A stretch of 64,000 nt of DNA from contig CALYLW010001198.1 in assembly GCA_944989445.1 (NCBI GenBank), positions 54,875 through 118,874 on the forward strand. The letters are read 5' to 3'. Below, piece after piece: positions 33,699 through 46,442 of the stretch. Under the pieces are notes generated by a model. That model ran no database searches and was not told where the DNA came from. It was given only the letters and a program-made list of their open reading frames with translations. The translations under genes and the position numbers were made by a program. How positions within the stretch are numbered: the stretch's first letter is position 1; each line of letters starts with the position of its first letter. The stretch is from Ampullaceana balthica (lineage: Eukaryota; Mollusca; Gastropoda; Lymnaeidae).

Positions 33699-34197
33699 TT
33701 TTAAATCCTTTATATTAACTCGTGGTGTCTGCGGCCGACCGACCGACCGACCTTGCTTGCTTGTCGCCAAAACTTTTGATCGATTTTTAACCCACTTGCT
33801 TGCAAGATAGCGAGCTGAAATTTTGCAGGCAGTTTTGTACCGATGATAAAAACAATGTATCAAAATTTCAGATCGATCGCATGTACCGTAATTAAATTAT
33901 TGATTTTTTAGATTATTTTATTTATTCCAATGTATCATGCTATTTTTTGAGATAGAGCGTCGCGGTGCGTATTATATTGAACAACCTTTCTGTCGCGCAA
34001 TAAGGTGCGTATTTTATTGACAGCTCTTTTTATAAACATATTCCTGATCGGTGCGCATTATATTAAACATGTTTTACGACACAACTGCAATTTTGTATTT
34101 CTGGATGGTCTGGCGCTGCGTATTTAAATGAACATTCTTTTAATTACTTCTCGTACATAAAGGATTTATAGTCAAAAACTTGGTTTTTTACGGGTTT
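33699..34197 (-). mobile_element. 490-bp MITE-like repeat, copy 2
   Basis: This is the reverse complement of the repeat at 16100-16597 over its whole length, including the AATACGCACC-type boxes and the AAGC run, here joined to a GACC tetranucleotide run. It stands at the left edge of duplication arm B. Confidence 0.8.
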
Positions 34198-34239
34198 TTC
34201 TTATTATTGATATATGTATTTTATCTAAACTGAATAGTT

Positions 34240-34490
34240 TGTTGGTATGCAAACATGTGGCTGGTGTGGTCAAATATTGGTTTGAGGTGTACATTATTGT
34301 GGTGTGTGGTAACATGTGTGTAGTGTGGTCATATGTTGGTAGTGTGGTAACATGTGGGTAGTGTGGTAACATGTCGGTAGTGTGGTAACATGTTGGTTTG
34401 GGGTGTACATTATTGTGGTGTGTGGTAGCATGTGGGTATTGTGGTAACATGTTGGTTTGGGGTGTACATTATTTGTGTGTGTGGTAGCAT
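34240..34490. repeat. irregular array related to the 58-bp minisatellite
   Basis: GTGTGGTAACATGTGGGTAG and GGGGTGTACATTATTGTGGT recur with several deletions giving short 20-bp sub-repeats. Homologous to the array at 15460-15775 but placed before, not after, the shared segment. Confidence 0.85.
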
Positions 34491-34928
34491 GCGCGCCCCC
34501 GTCTATCACGCCCATGTGCACCCTCAGTACAAGTATTTCACACCCACCTCCAACTATTTTTTTGTCAATAAAACATAGTCACACACAATTATTAATCTAA
34601 TTTTTAAAAAATAAATCAGCGACTATTTATATAACTTGTATAAACTATTGTTTCTTGTCATTAATATCAGCCATTTTAACGCCCCATGTTCGCCCCAAGC
34701 TTAATTATTGGCACCCCTATCTCCAACAATTCCATCTAATGTAATATCTAATGTATTAATAACACTATATCTTTTGTTCTCTATTTATTACAGTAAGTTA
34801 ATGTATTAATAACACTATATCTTTTGTTCTCTATTTATAACCGTAAGTTCTTATTGAAACTGTGACTATATAAAATTAATCATGTTTTGAAAGATGTATT
34901 AGACTATAATACATCACATTATCATCAC

Positions 34929-35197
34929 CAACAACACACCTCATGTACACTCTCACCTTCCATATCGGGACCCACTCCACCAACAAAACGTATCAAATAC
35001 ACTCTCACCTTTCATATCGGGACCCACGCCACCAACAACACGCCTCATGTACACTCTCACCTTCCATATCGGGACCCACTACACCAACAACACGCCTCAT
35101 GTACACTCTCACCTTCCATATTGGCACCCACACCACCAACAACACACCTCATGTACACTCTCCCCTTCCATATCGGCACCCACACCACCAACAAACA
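34929..35197. repeat. ~53-bp minisatellite, 5 copies (arm B)
   Basis: Same unit as at 14797-15150 (ACCAACAACACGCCTCATGT, then ACACTCTCACCTTCCATATC), with GGGACCCAC in place of GCACACAC in several units. A shorter array of three units follows the Penelope element at 36826-36985. Confidence 0.92.
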
Positions 35198-35229
35198 TGT
35201 AACATCTTGTAATAGTATTAAAGTAATGG

Positions 35230-36822
35230 GGGTGAGACTGCAATCAGGCTTTTAAATAGGTAAATGTATAAAATAAAAACAGGGTATTAGTAGGCCTGAC
35301 ATAACGTAACACAACAGCGAAAACTTCGGCAAAGAGCCTTCATCAACGGACAAATAGTACACAAATGAAACGAATAAAACGAAATAATTGAAAAAACACT
35401 TAGCTTTGACCAAATCACTGGTGTCGCCATGGGGACTAAAATGGGACCCAGCTATGCATGCTTGTTCATGGGCCATTTCGAGCACAGAGTGGAACAAGAA
35501 TACACTGGTCGCCTTCCCGAATTTTATAAGAGATATATTGATGACGGCATTTAGGTCACCCATATGGAGAGGAGTGAACTTGACACGTTCAACAACTTTG
35601 TAGATTATGTCCACCCCTCCATTAAGTTCACTCACACGATTTCCGAACTATCCGTTAATTTCCTGGACATTACTGTAACTCTCCAGAAAAACTGCCTCCT
35701 CACTTCGGCCTACTTCAAACCTACGGACACTCACTCTTACCTACTCTATCCCTCGTCTCATCCCAAATCCTGTAAGGATTCTATTCCATTTTCACAACTC
35801 CTTCGCCTCCGTAGGCTGTGTCAATCTAATGAGGACTTTTTGGAAAAGGCGTTGGAAATGGTGGAGTTTTTTAGACAAAGGTCTTACCCTGAAGTTATAC
35901 TTCAATCTGCACTTCAGCGAGTTAAAAACTTCACTCGTGCCGACGCCTTTGTATCACGCTCCAGTGATAGTAATGAAAGGAGCAAATTGGTGCTCACATA
36001 CCATCCCCTCAACATCAGAGCAAAGGAAATATTTTTGAAAAACCGCACCATCCTCCTCGCGGACCCTGAGACAAACAACATATTTTCCACCCCATCCCTC
36101 ATTGTATTCAGGAGGGATAAAAATCTGCGAGACCTATTGGTTCGTAGCCGTCTGCTTATTCCGTCCTCCCATCTGGGCACCAAGCCATGTGGTCGTAATC
36201 GTTGCAAGACGTGTCCCTTTGTTATCCAGACGGACCAGATTGTCTTCCCTAAGGGGATATTCAAGATTAGGAATGGTTATCTTTGTACTAGCCGCAATGT
36301 GGTCTACACCATTTTGTGTTACCGCTGTCCTTTGAAGTACATTGGTGAGACGGGGAGGTTACTCTCCTGCCGTATCACGGAACATGTACGTGCCATTAAA
36401 CAAGACAAACAGTGTCCTGTCTCCCGACACTTCAATGGACGGGACCACATGGGCGTCGATGACATGTCTGTCACCACCTTGGTTTCTTGTACAAACACAC
36501 CCGGCCGGGTCAGTCTGGAGAATAGACTAATCCATGAGTATGGGACTCTTACACCACATGGGATCAACGTTGTGTTCGCACTGACAAGCTGATTGATTGG
36601 CCACACCCACCCTTTCCTTTCCTATATAAGCTCTTACTTTTCTCTCCTTAATTTATCTCCACTGGACTACTTGGATTTCACCGCAGCTAAGTGTTTTTTC
36701 TATTATTTCGTTTAATTCGTTTTATTTGTGTACTATTTGTCCGTTGAGGAAGGCTCTTTGCCGAAACGTTCGCTGTTGTGTTACGTCCTGTCATGCCTGC
36801 TAATACCCTGCTAATACCCTAA
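35230..36822 (+). mobile_element. Penelope-like retroelement (EN+), 5' truncated, inverted termini
   Basis: About 126 bp at the left (35280-35405) are the inverted copy of the right end (36685-36810): CAGGGTATTAG, ACGTAACACAACAGCG, CGGCAAAGAGCCTTC, GGACAAATAGTACACAAAT, AAAAAACACTTAGCT. This terminal arrangement beside a truncated RT is characteristic of Penelope-like elements. Solo termini occur at 3675-3786, 51522-51562 and 56268-56356. The terminus contains a hammerhead-like core, described among the findings. Confidence 0.85.
35406..36592 (+). pseudogene. Penelope-like RT / GIY-YIG endonuclease with one nonsense codon
   Basis: The frame opens within the RT palm: QITGVAMGTKMGPSYACLFM, then PEFYKRYIDDGI containing the catalytic YIDD box. 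A single TAG at about 35552 follows, after which the same frame is open for 342 codons from 35564. Next come NFLDITVTLQKN, LTYHPLNIRAKEIFLKNRTI, then the Cys-rich CGRNRCKTCPF, and a GIY-YIG nuclease domain with VVYTILCYRCPLKYIGETGR as its two signature strands, RITEHVRAIKQ, and ENRLIHEYGTLTPHGIN. Arg and Glu residues at the expected active-site places are present. The N-terminal RT fingers are missing. Apart from the nonsense codon it is remarkably intact, so this is a fairly recent insertion. Confidence 0.85.
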
Positions 36823-37299
36823 TACACCACCAACAACACGCCTCATGTACACTCTCATCTTCCATATCGGCACCCACACCACCAACAACACGCCTCATGT
36901 ACACTCTCATCTTCCATATCGGCACCCACACCACCAACAACACGCCTCATGTACACTCTCATCTTCCATATCGGCACCCACACCACTGACAAACATGTAA
37001 CATCTTGTAATAGTATTAGAATTTCTTGTTATATTTTAATACTTTCCTTTCTTTTACATTTGGACATTGTTGTATTTTAAGTTTTATTTAATATTTCATT
37101 ATATAAAAGTATCAACTAGGTTAGTATTTTAAACAATTTATTGATTACCATTTTATTGGGTTTAAATTCATAAGACAAAATAAACAAATAAAAACATATT
37201 TTGTTTGATTATTTTATATTATTATTGTTTGTGTGTTAATGTTTATTTATAAATGTATTTACATAAACGAAAATGTTTGCTGATATGGAAACATTTAAT

Positions 37300-37410
37300 T
37301 AGCGTGGTGTGGTCATATGTGGATTTGGGGTGTACTTTATTGTGGTGTGTGGTAACATGTCGGTGGTGGTCGTATGTGGATTTGGGATGTACATTAGTGT
37401 GGTGTGTGGG
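37300..37410. repeat. short relic of the 58-bp minisatellite (two units)
   Basis: Two units of TCATATGTGGATTTGGGGTG type. Arm A has about five copies at the corresponding site, so copy number has changed since the duplication. Confidence 0.8.
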
Positions 37411-37745
37411 AAAATATGGACGATATATCAATGTCTTGTTGAACCAGTTTTTTCGGTACATCAGTGTTGACAAACCTGTACTGTAATTGCTTCAGTGTAG
37501 GATATTTAAACAAATCAATCTTCTTATATCATCGATGAATGTGTCATCATATGGGGGAACTTATAACTGTGACGTCATAGTGCGGTTATAGAAAAGCATA
37601 TGTCTTAATACTAGTGGTTAGTAATTTTACATTATGTGGATAAATCTAAAAGTGTCTGACACTGTTTGTGTTTTAATATTGAGGCTAATGGATACCCAAC
37701 TTTATTATTTAAATAAAAACGTTATATGTATTTAAAACAAAATTT

Positions 37746-37876
37746 AAAAAACCCGTAACAAAACACGTTTTTTTACTATAAATCCTTTACGTACGAAAAG
37801 TAACTAAAAGAATGTTCATTATAATACGCAGCGCAAGACCATCCAAAAATCAAAATTGTTTTTTTGTCGTAAAACA
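37746..37876 (+). mobile_element. 490-bp MITE-like repeat, copy 3, left part
   Basis: Runs from ACCCGTAACAAAAC to GTCGTAAAACA, where the Helitron-like dimer begins. The right part continues at 46443-46808. Arm A of the segmental duplication lacks this repeat at the corresponding point (about 22500), so it arrived after the duplication. Confidence 0.8.
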
Positions 37877-40800
37877 TCCCTATATATATTGCGCCTAAGC
37901 GCGTCCGAAGCCGTGTGTGTGCGTGGGTGCTCGCTATGTGGGGTAACTCCCGAAAATAAAATAAATTATTGAAAATTAAATAATAAACATTTTGGTGTCG
38001 AGATTAACAAGACGGCGTTTATCGCTATAAAATATTGTGACTTGACGTAATAGTTCGAGCTCATATTAATTTGTGATATGGAAACAAAGTAAAAAGAGCC
38101 GCGGTTAATTCAATGAAATGTGATTTTTTTAAATGGTACTATCTGTTTGTGTGTATAAGTGTGTGAATAAAGTGAGCGTGTGTGTGTTTACGTTGTGAAC
38201 TAAATGTGATGAAACGGTTTATTTTTATGTCTGATAATGTTGCGCCTCTAACAAGAATGCGTATAATTTTTTTGTAAAAAATTACAGAATTAATATTTGT
38301 TTGCAAAATTACATCTTTACACTGTTTCCTTTATGTATTTTCGAGATGTATTTTATTCAGCCGTTCGAAAAATTTATTTGCTTTGGTCTTTCTCCAGATG
38401 TCTACATTTATGTTCAACGTTAATCTACCTAACATTTTTGTTTACAAACCATAGTCATTGTTTTTTTAGCGCAATATTTTAACAATATTTATATACTATT
38501 ATTTTCTATTATTTTCTTTATTATCAAATACACAGTATCATTTTACCACTTTTCTTTATATCTTTTATATGTTTAATTTAAATACTTAATGTATTTGACA
38601 TTTTACAAGTTAGTTCTAAATAATCAAATACTAATCAAATACTAACAATGTATTCAATGCATTAGAGAAAGAAAGCACATGAGTGAAACCAGATACCAAA
38701 CACTATAGCTTAGCCACTGTTAATATTCTTTTTGCATAAATTAAGTCAAACATGCTAGGTAAGTTATATTTATCAATGATTCTTAGGTGGGATATTTATT
38801 TTCCTTCGGTGCTTAAATAGTTTACACGATTTTTTTTTCTGGAACGATTGCTCCATAAACTTCCCCAAGGAAATAGAAGGAATGAAAAAAAAATCGGTAC
38901 TGTTATAGACGAAAATGGATTATATATAGGAGTTATATGCACGGACCAATGAGTGTGGTTAATAAGTGGAACAGCTATTTTTATATTGAGTACAACTTTA
39001 TGACCTTTTGAAATGTACCATTTATTGGTGGGGTAAGAGTCAATAATATCGCCCAACCCTGGATGACATAAACACTATAGCTTAGCAACTGTTTTTATAC
39101 TTTTTGCATAGATTAAACTAAATCAGCAGGGTAAATTTTAAGCCCAGACCTTGCGATTCAAAATGTTTCTTTAAAACAAATAAAACCCATGCACACCTTA
39201 CTTAAGCATCAAAATTCACATAAATAATATGCTTTTCCCATAAAAAATCATTGCTAAGAAAGGTATTTAAGAGCTTACAAAACTAAAACATTCATTAAAA
39301 AAAATAGTTACATTTCTAGAACAATGAGTGCGTGGCACACACTTCGGGTATAAACTGTACGGTTCTTTAAGGTATACATATATTTAGTGTAAAGACATAT
39401 CGCGGGTATTACGACTCATATATAGGTTCTAGCTTCAGAAAGTGCGTGCTCAAGCGAAAAAATACACTAACAGCAACTGATATTTAGACATAACAGCTTG
39501 ATTTTATTTGAGCAATATTATGCAACGAGGATAAATTTTTGTATAAAGACTGATTTCAAAGGCAGATCATGTTGTTTACTAAATGGCAGTTTTCTATTAA
39601 GCTGTATACACTTTCTTGAAAAAATTCTTTTTAAAGTATTCTGATTTAATATCAAATGCCTACAAATATATGTTATATATTAAGACCATTACCAAATGTG
39701 TCATTTTATAAGCTAAAAAATGCTACAATGAAAAAAGTCTTAAATACAAATACAACGAAAAGTAAATCCTTTATTTAAGTGGAACAAGTATATGCCAACT
39801 TATTGCTTTGTTAATACTAGAAGAAAAGAGTAGAAAGTCCTTTCAAAATGACCAAATTTATTAGAAAATCAATCTCTATGAATTTATTTTAAAAAAGAAA
39901 CATTGTTTTTATGTTAATATTCGTGTGAAAAGAAAATGAGAACCATACACGCGTAAACCATATTTCCACCCTCCACTAAGCATACATATTCAAATAAATA
40001 TTATATGGCTCAAATAATAACCAATTCGCCTTAAACTAATTTCATGCTTAAACTATACAATGGAATTGGTGTTTTTCAGATCATTTTCCTAGAACCAAAG
40101 GAATCATATGGAAATATATTTTTAATTTTGTTTTTATTCATGTGAAAATAAATTGAGCCTTGCCGATTAGATTTTTTTAACTGTTAAGTACCTTTCATAT
40201 TCTGTAGGAGTATATTATATAGAGAAAAGCATGCGTTATTAAAGCAGAAATACCAAAATTGATGGTTAATATTTAAATTCATCATACTTTCTATTTTCTC
40301 GACACACATATCGTGAATTTTATAAGACGTGTTTTGATTTATCACTACCCTAATTTCATGATGCATTTACATTCAATTTTGAGGGAAATTTGAGACCCAA
40401 AACAAAATAAAGTTATTTTTTAATTGTGCCTACCCCTGTTCTGGCAAAAAATACACTAACAGCAACTGATATTGTGACATAGCAACTTGATTTTATGTGA
40501 GCAATATTATACAACGATGATAAAATTTTGTATACAGACTGATTTTTTAAAAACTAATCTGTTTTAAAATCAAATGCCTACATAATATATGTTATATATT
40601 AAGCCCTAACTTATATGTCATTTTATAAGCTAAAAAAGCTACAATGAAAAAAGGCTTGAATATAAATACCAAAAAAAAATAATCCGTTATTTAAGTGAAA
40701 CAAGTATCTGCCAATTTATTTCTTTGTTACTATGCTAAAAAAATATCCTATTCGTCTTGAACTAATTTCATACTTAGCTTATAAAATGGAGTGGGTGATT

Positions 40801-41170
40801 TTAAGAGCTTTTTCCTAGAACCAAAGGAATCAAAGATTTTTAATTTTTTGATTTATGGAAAAAGAAATTTAGCCTTGCCCATTAGATTTTTGTATCTGTT
40901 AAGGACCTTTGTTATTCTGGTAAAGTATATCGAGAAAAGCGTGCGTTATTAAAGCAGAAATACCAAAATTGATGAGAAATATTTAAATTCATCATACTTT
41001 CTATTTTCTAGAAACACATATCGTGATTTTTATAAAGAAGGGGTTTGATTTATCACTACCCTAATTTCCTGATACGTTTACACTCATTATTAAGGGGAAT
41101 GTGAAACTCAAATCCAAATAAAGTTATTTTCATTGTGCCTACCCGTAGCATCGCACGGGCATTGCTCTCG
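37877..41170. mobile_element. Helitron-like non-autonomous element, copy 1 of a tandem pair
   Basis: It starts TCCCTATATATATTGCGCCT after an A, has a GCGC-CTAA-GCGC palindrome close to the 5' end, and finishes with the hairpin CCCGT-AGCATCGC-ACGGG 11 bases before the end CATTGCTCTCG. The host sequence AAAACA|TGTTTAAT, known intact from the other copies of the MITE-like repeat, shows insertion between A and T without target duplication. These are Helitron features; the 3' end is not the canonical CTRR. Length 3294 bp, no Rep/helicase ORF. Inside, the block 39455-40440 is repeated in shorter, diverged form at 40443-41130 (shared AACAGCAACTGATATT and CCTAGAACCAAAGGAATCA). Confidence 0.65.
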
Positions 41171-43287
41171 TCCCTATATATATTGCGCCTAAGCGCGTCC
41201 GAAGCCGTGTGTGTGCGTGGGTGCTCGCTATGCGTGGTAACTCCCGAAAATAAAATAAATTATTGAAAATTAAATAATAAACATTTTGGTGTCGAGATTA
41301 ACAAGACGGCGTTTCTCGCTATAAAATATTGTGACTTGACGTAATAGTTCGAGCTCATATTAATTTGTGAAATGGAAACAAAGTAAAAAGAGCCGCGGTT
41401 ATTTCAATGAAATGTGATTTTTTTAATGGTACTATCTGTTTGTGTGTTTATATTTGTTTGTATAAGTGTGTGAATAAAGTGAGTGTGTGTGTGTCTTTGT
41501 TGTGAACTAAATGTGATGAAACGGTTTATTTTTATGTGTGGTAATGTTGCGCCTCTAACAAGATTACGTATATCTTTTTTTTTAAATTTTAAATAATTAA
41601 TATATATGTGCAAATACATCTTTACACTGTTTTCTTTATGTATTTTCGAGATGTATGTCATCCAGCCATTCGAAAAATTTATTTGCTTTAATCTTTCTCC
41701 AACAGTCTACATTTATGTTCAACGTTAATTTACCTAACGTTCTGTTTACAAACCACAGTCACTGATTTCTTTAGTATAATATTTTAGCAATATTTATATA
41801 GATATACTATTATTTTGTTTATTATCAAATACACAGTATCATTTTACAACTTTTCGTGATATCCTCATATATGCTTAAATTTAAATACTTAATGTATTTG
41901 ACATTTTAAAAGTTTGTTATAAATAATCAAATACTTAAAATGTCTTCAATGCATTAGAGAAAGAAAGCACATGAGTGAAACCAGATACCAAACTCTATAG
42001 CTTAGCCACTGTTAATATTCTTTTTGCATAAATTAAGTTAAACATGCTAGGTAAGTTATATTTATAAATTAAAAAATGCATAAAGCAAGTGATTAGTGAT
42101 GAAAGCAATGCCAATGATTCTTAGGTGGTAGATTTATTTTCCTTCGGTGCTTAAATAGTTTACACGATTTTTTTTTCTGGAAAGATTGCTCCATAAACTG
42201 CCCCAAGGAAATAGAATGAATGAAAAAAAAAGTCGGTACTGTTATAGACGAAAATGGATTATATATAGGAGTTATATGCACGGACCAATGAGTGTGGGTA
42301 ATAAGTGGAACAGCTATTTTTATATTGAGTACAACTTAATGACCTTTTGAAATGTACCATTTATTTGTCAATAATATCGCCCAACCCTGGATGACATAAA
42401 CACTATAGCTTAGCAAATGTTTTTATACTTTTGCATATATTAAACTAAATCAGCAGCGTAAATTTTAAGCCCAGACATTGCGATTCAAAATGTTTTTTTA
42501 AAACAAATAAAACCCATGCACACCTTACTTAAGCATCAAAATTCACATAAATAATATGCTTTTTATGAGTTGGGTGGCACACACTTCGGGTATAAACTGT
42601 ACGGTTCTTTAAGGTATACATATATTTAGTGTAAAGACATATCGTGGGTATTACGACTCATATATAGGTTCTAGCATCAGAAAGTGCGTGCTCAAGCGAA
42701 AAAATACACTAACAGCAACTGATATTTAGACATAACAGCTTGATTTTATTGGAGCAATATTATGCAACGAGGATAAAGTTTTCTATAAAGACTGATTTCA
42801 AAGGCAACTCATGTGGTTTACTAAATGGCAGTTTTCTTTTAAGCTGTATAAACTTTCTTGAAAAAATTCTATTTAAATTATTCTGATTTAATATCAAATG
42901 CCCTCAAATATATGTTATATATTAAGACCATTAACAAATATGTCAAAAGACCATTACCAAATATGTCATTTAATAAGCTAAAAAAAGCTACAATGAAAAA
43001 AGGCTTAAATACAAATACAACGAAAAGTAATCATTTTTTTAGTGGAATCTGCCAATTTATTGCTTTGTTAATACTAGAACAAAAGAGTGGGACGTCCTTT
43101 CAAAATGACATAATTTATTAGAAAATTAATCTCTATGAATTTTAAAAAAAACATAGCTTTTATGTTAATATTCGTGTGAAAAGAAGATGCGTATATTAAA
43201 CCCATAAACCATATTTCCACCCTCCACTAAGCATACATATTCAAATAAATATTATCTTGCTCAAATAATAACTAATTCGTCTTAAAC

Positions 43288-45314
43288 AGAGTTTTACAAC
43301 TTCTTTTTCACAACTCTGGGCCCAATATTACATGCAACTTTAGAAGAAGCTTGCAACAACATGGAGCTACCAAATTCAATGAACACTTCATACATCACAC
43401 TTCTACCAAAGAAAGACACAGACAAAACACAACTTTTAAATTACAGGCCCATATCATTACTCAACACAGATTATAAAATTCTTACTAAAACATTAGCTAA
43501 TAAACTAAAACCACATTTAAATACTCTCATTGATGTCAATCAACAATGCAGCATTAAAGGCAGGGACATCAACAACCACAATCATTTAATCAGAGACATT
43601 ATTCAATATACAAGTGAAAAACAAATTCAAACATGCATATTATCACTAGACCAGGAAAAAGCCTTTGACAGGGTAGACCATGCATACCTTCACAAGATAT
43701 TACAACACAAAAAATTAGGGGAGTATTTTTGTAATTGGGTTAAAATTCTATACAGAACGCCTATCAGCAATCTGATAACAAATAATATAATTTAAAAAAA
43801 CATTGCAATTAAAAGATCAGTTAGACAAGGGTGTCTTTTATCCCCTTATCTATATATTCTATCTTTTGAACCACTTATAAAGAAAATCAGAATGGAGAAA
43901 AACATTACAGGAATAGGGATCCCTGGAGCCAGAGATATTAAAGTGATTGCTTATGCAGATGCCACGGTATTTTCCCCCACAAATGATAGGTCAATTCACA
44001 AAATAATTTCAATTTTTCAAGATTTTGGAAAAGGTAGTGGGTCCAAGAATAATGTAAACAAATCTGAAATTATGGGGATAGGTAGGTGGCAAGATAGACT
44101 AGATTTCCCCTTAGGCATAATTAGAAAGGAGAGTCTTAGAATTTATGGGATCTTTTATTCCAATAATCAAACACAGACAAACAATGAAATATGGAGGGAT
44201 ATTGAACAATCAATTAAATAAATTATTGACAAAAACAAATACACAGCACAGACAATTTTTGGAAGGAGCACAATTATAAACACATATGTCATCCCCAAAA
44301 CAATATATACAGGAACAATATGGGAACCCCCACCAATAATTTTATAAGAAATTAACTCACACATAACTAAATGCATATTCCAAGGAACAATACACAATAT
44401 CAAACAAACAACACTAATACAATCTAAGCTAAATAGAGGAATAAACTTGCAAGACATACAAACAAAAATACAAACACTCAGAATAAAATGTAAAGGACAA
44501 GCCATTAAAAAAAGATCAGAAAATACACTCAAACATTATTACTTAGGAATCAGAAAAGGACATTTAATAGCAATTGATAACAGCACTGAAAATTACATGG
44601 GTAGAAATCAATCACAATTTCATACAGCATGCATCAAAGCAATAAAAGGTGATGAATAAGTAGTACACAAAACAACCAAAGAAATATATACACATTTAAT
44701 AAAAAGACAAGCAACACCTCTAAACACTAGAATTAAATGGACACAAGTTTATGGAATTAAAAACACTGAGGAAACTTTAAAAAATACACATATCAAAGAA
44801 ATATCAAATAAAGAAAAATAACATACAGACTAATTTACAATACAACACCAGTCTCATCAAGAAAATATAAAGACAGAGGTGCAAGAAAAGGCTGTCCACT
44901 CTGTAGGTCAGGAGCTGATGAGACAGAACAACATTTATATCTCACATGCAATACAATTTTACAAACTAAAAACACACTCCAACAATTCATAAAAGCAGGC
45001 ACAATACATAATGTAGATATAGACAAAGCAATAACACTAAACATAATACCAGACTCTATAAACAAGAAACAACAAACTATAAGCTTAAAAAATACTTTCA
45101 CAGTACAGAAAACACATATGGCATCACAGACTTATGGCATTCTTCCATAACCACAGTTACACAAACATAACATTAGAACACATTTTTAGACAAACAATTC
45201 AAAACATGATATTAAACGTAACAGAAGATAATTAAGGTTTTTATGTTTAAGAAATAATATATAATGTACATTTTATTTGTTACATTCAACAAAAAAAAAT
45301 AAAATAAAAAAAAA
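43288..45314 (+). mobile_element. L1/Tx1-like LINE nested in the Helitron-like element
   Basis: It interrupts CTTAAAC…TTTCATGC, which is continuous in copy 1 at about 40030. It ends in an A-rich tail (AAAAAAAAATAAAAT). It is 5' truncated within ORF2. The precise boundary is blurred by a few bases and no target duplication is clear. Confidence 0.8.
43361..45236 (+). pseudogene. L1/Tx1-like reverse transcriptase, YADD changed to YADA
   Basis: Blocks in order: TSYITLLPKKD, LLNYRPISLLNTDYKILTKT (RT block 1), LANKLKPHLNTLIDVNQQCS with IKGRDINN, LSLDQEKAFDRVDHAYL (first catalytic Asp), then, after a stop near 43795, RQGCLLSPYLYILSFEPL, and VIAYADATVFSPTND. The normally invariant YADD has become YADA, so the second catalytic pair is incomplete even apart from the stops. 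The C-terminal part reaches GCPLCRSGADETEQHLYLTC near 44890-44950, a Cys/His knuckle typical of L1/Tx1-clade proteins. At least four stops or shifts (about 43795, 44220, 44345 and 44655) interrupt it. Wording of block 1 favours the L1/Tx1 group over CR1. Confidence 0.8.
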
Positions 45315-46442
45315 TTTCATGCTTAAACTAAACAATGGAATTGGTGTTTTTCAGAGCATTTTCCTAGAACCAAAGGAATCATATGGAAAGATATTTTTAA
45401 TTTTTTTTTATTCATGTGAAAAGAAATTGAGCCTTGCCGATTAGATTTGTATAACTGTTAAGTACATTTATATTCTTTTGGGGTATATTATATAGAGAAA
45501 AGCATTCGTTTTTAAAGCAGACATACCAAAATTGATGGTTAATATTTAAATTCATCATACTCTCTATATTCTCGACAGACATATCGTGAATTTTATAAAA
45601 AGTGGTTTGATTTATCACTACCCTAAGTTCATGATGCATATACATTCATTTTTAAGGGAAATTTGAGACCCAAAAGCAAATAAAGTTATTTTTTAATTGT
45701 GCCTACCCTGTTCTTGCAAAAAATACACTAACAGCAACTGATATTGTGACATAACAACTTGATTTGTTTTGAGCAATATTACACAACGAGGATAAAGTTT
45801 TGTATAAAGACTAATTTTTTAAAAACTATTCTGTTTTAAAATCAAATGCCTACATAATATATGTTATATATTAAGCCCTAACTTATATTCATTTTATAAG
45901 CTAAAAAAGCTACAATGAAAAAAGGCTTGAATATAAATACAAAAAAAAATCCGTTATTTAATTGAAACAAGTTTATGCCAATTAATTGCTTTGTTACTAT
46001 GCTAAAAGAAATATCCTATTCGTCTTGAACTAATTTCATACTTAGCTTATAAAATGGAGTGGGTGATTTTAAGAGCTTTTTCCTAGAACCAAAGGAATCA
46101 AAGATATTGTTTTCATTTTTTGATTAATGGAAAAAGAAATTGATCCTTGCCCATTAGATTTTTGTAACTGTTAAGGACCTTTGTTATTCTGGTAAAGCAT
46201 ATAGACAAAAGCGTGCGTTATTAAAGCAGAAATACCAACATTGATGGGTAATATTTAAATTCATCGTACTATCTATTTTCTAGACACACATATCGTGATT
46301 TTTATAAAGAAGGGGTTTGATTTATGACGACCCTATTTTCCTGATACGTTTACACTAATTATTAAGGGGAATGTGAAACTCAAATCCAAATAAAGTTATT
46401 TTCATTGTGCCTACCCGTAGCATCGCACGGGCATTGCTCTCG

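Larger units (their letters stand above)
34490..37525 (+). repeat. segmental duplication, arm B, with Penelope insertion
   Basis: It aligns with 14380-15869 over both single-copy and array sequence. It is interrupted by the Penelope-like element at 35230-36822. The left flank of that element already contains the end of the ~52-bp array and its GTAACATCTTGTAATAGTATTA border, yet three more array units and a second copy of that border follow it. The insertion was therefore accompanied by, or later caused, a local duplication. Confidence 0.75.
41171..46442. mobile_element. Helitron-like element, copy 2 of the tandem pair, with nested LINE
   Basis: It begins at the very next base after copy 1 (CTCTCG|TCCCTATATA) and ends with the same hairpin and CATTGCTCTCG at 46442, after which the host repeat resumes with TGTTTAAT. 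Without the LINE at 43288-45314 it is about 3245 bp, nearly the same as copy 1. The two copies are similar throughout (GCGCCTAAGCGCGTCCGAAG, GAGCCGCGGTTA, CACATGAGTGAAACCAGATA) but differ by many substitutions and small indels, so the tandem is not recent. Confidence 0.65.

Noticed and set aside
35252..36606. Several other frames over the Penelope element
   Set aside because: Shadows of the RT/GIY-YIG frame; they lack any motif.
37253..37486. Minisatellite-derived frames in both directions
   Set aside because: Produced by the TGTGGTCATATGTGG-type repeat.
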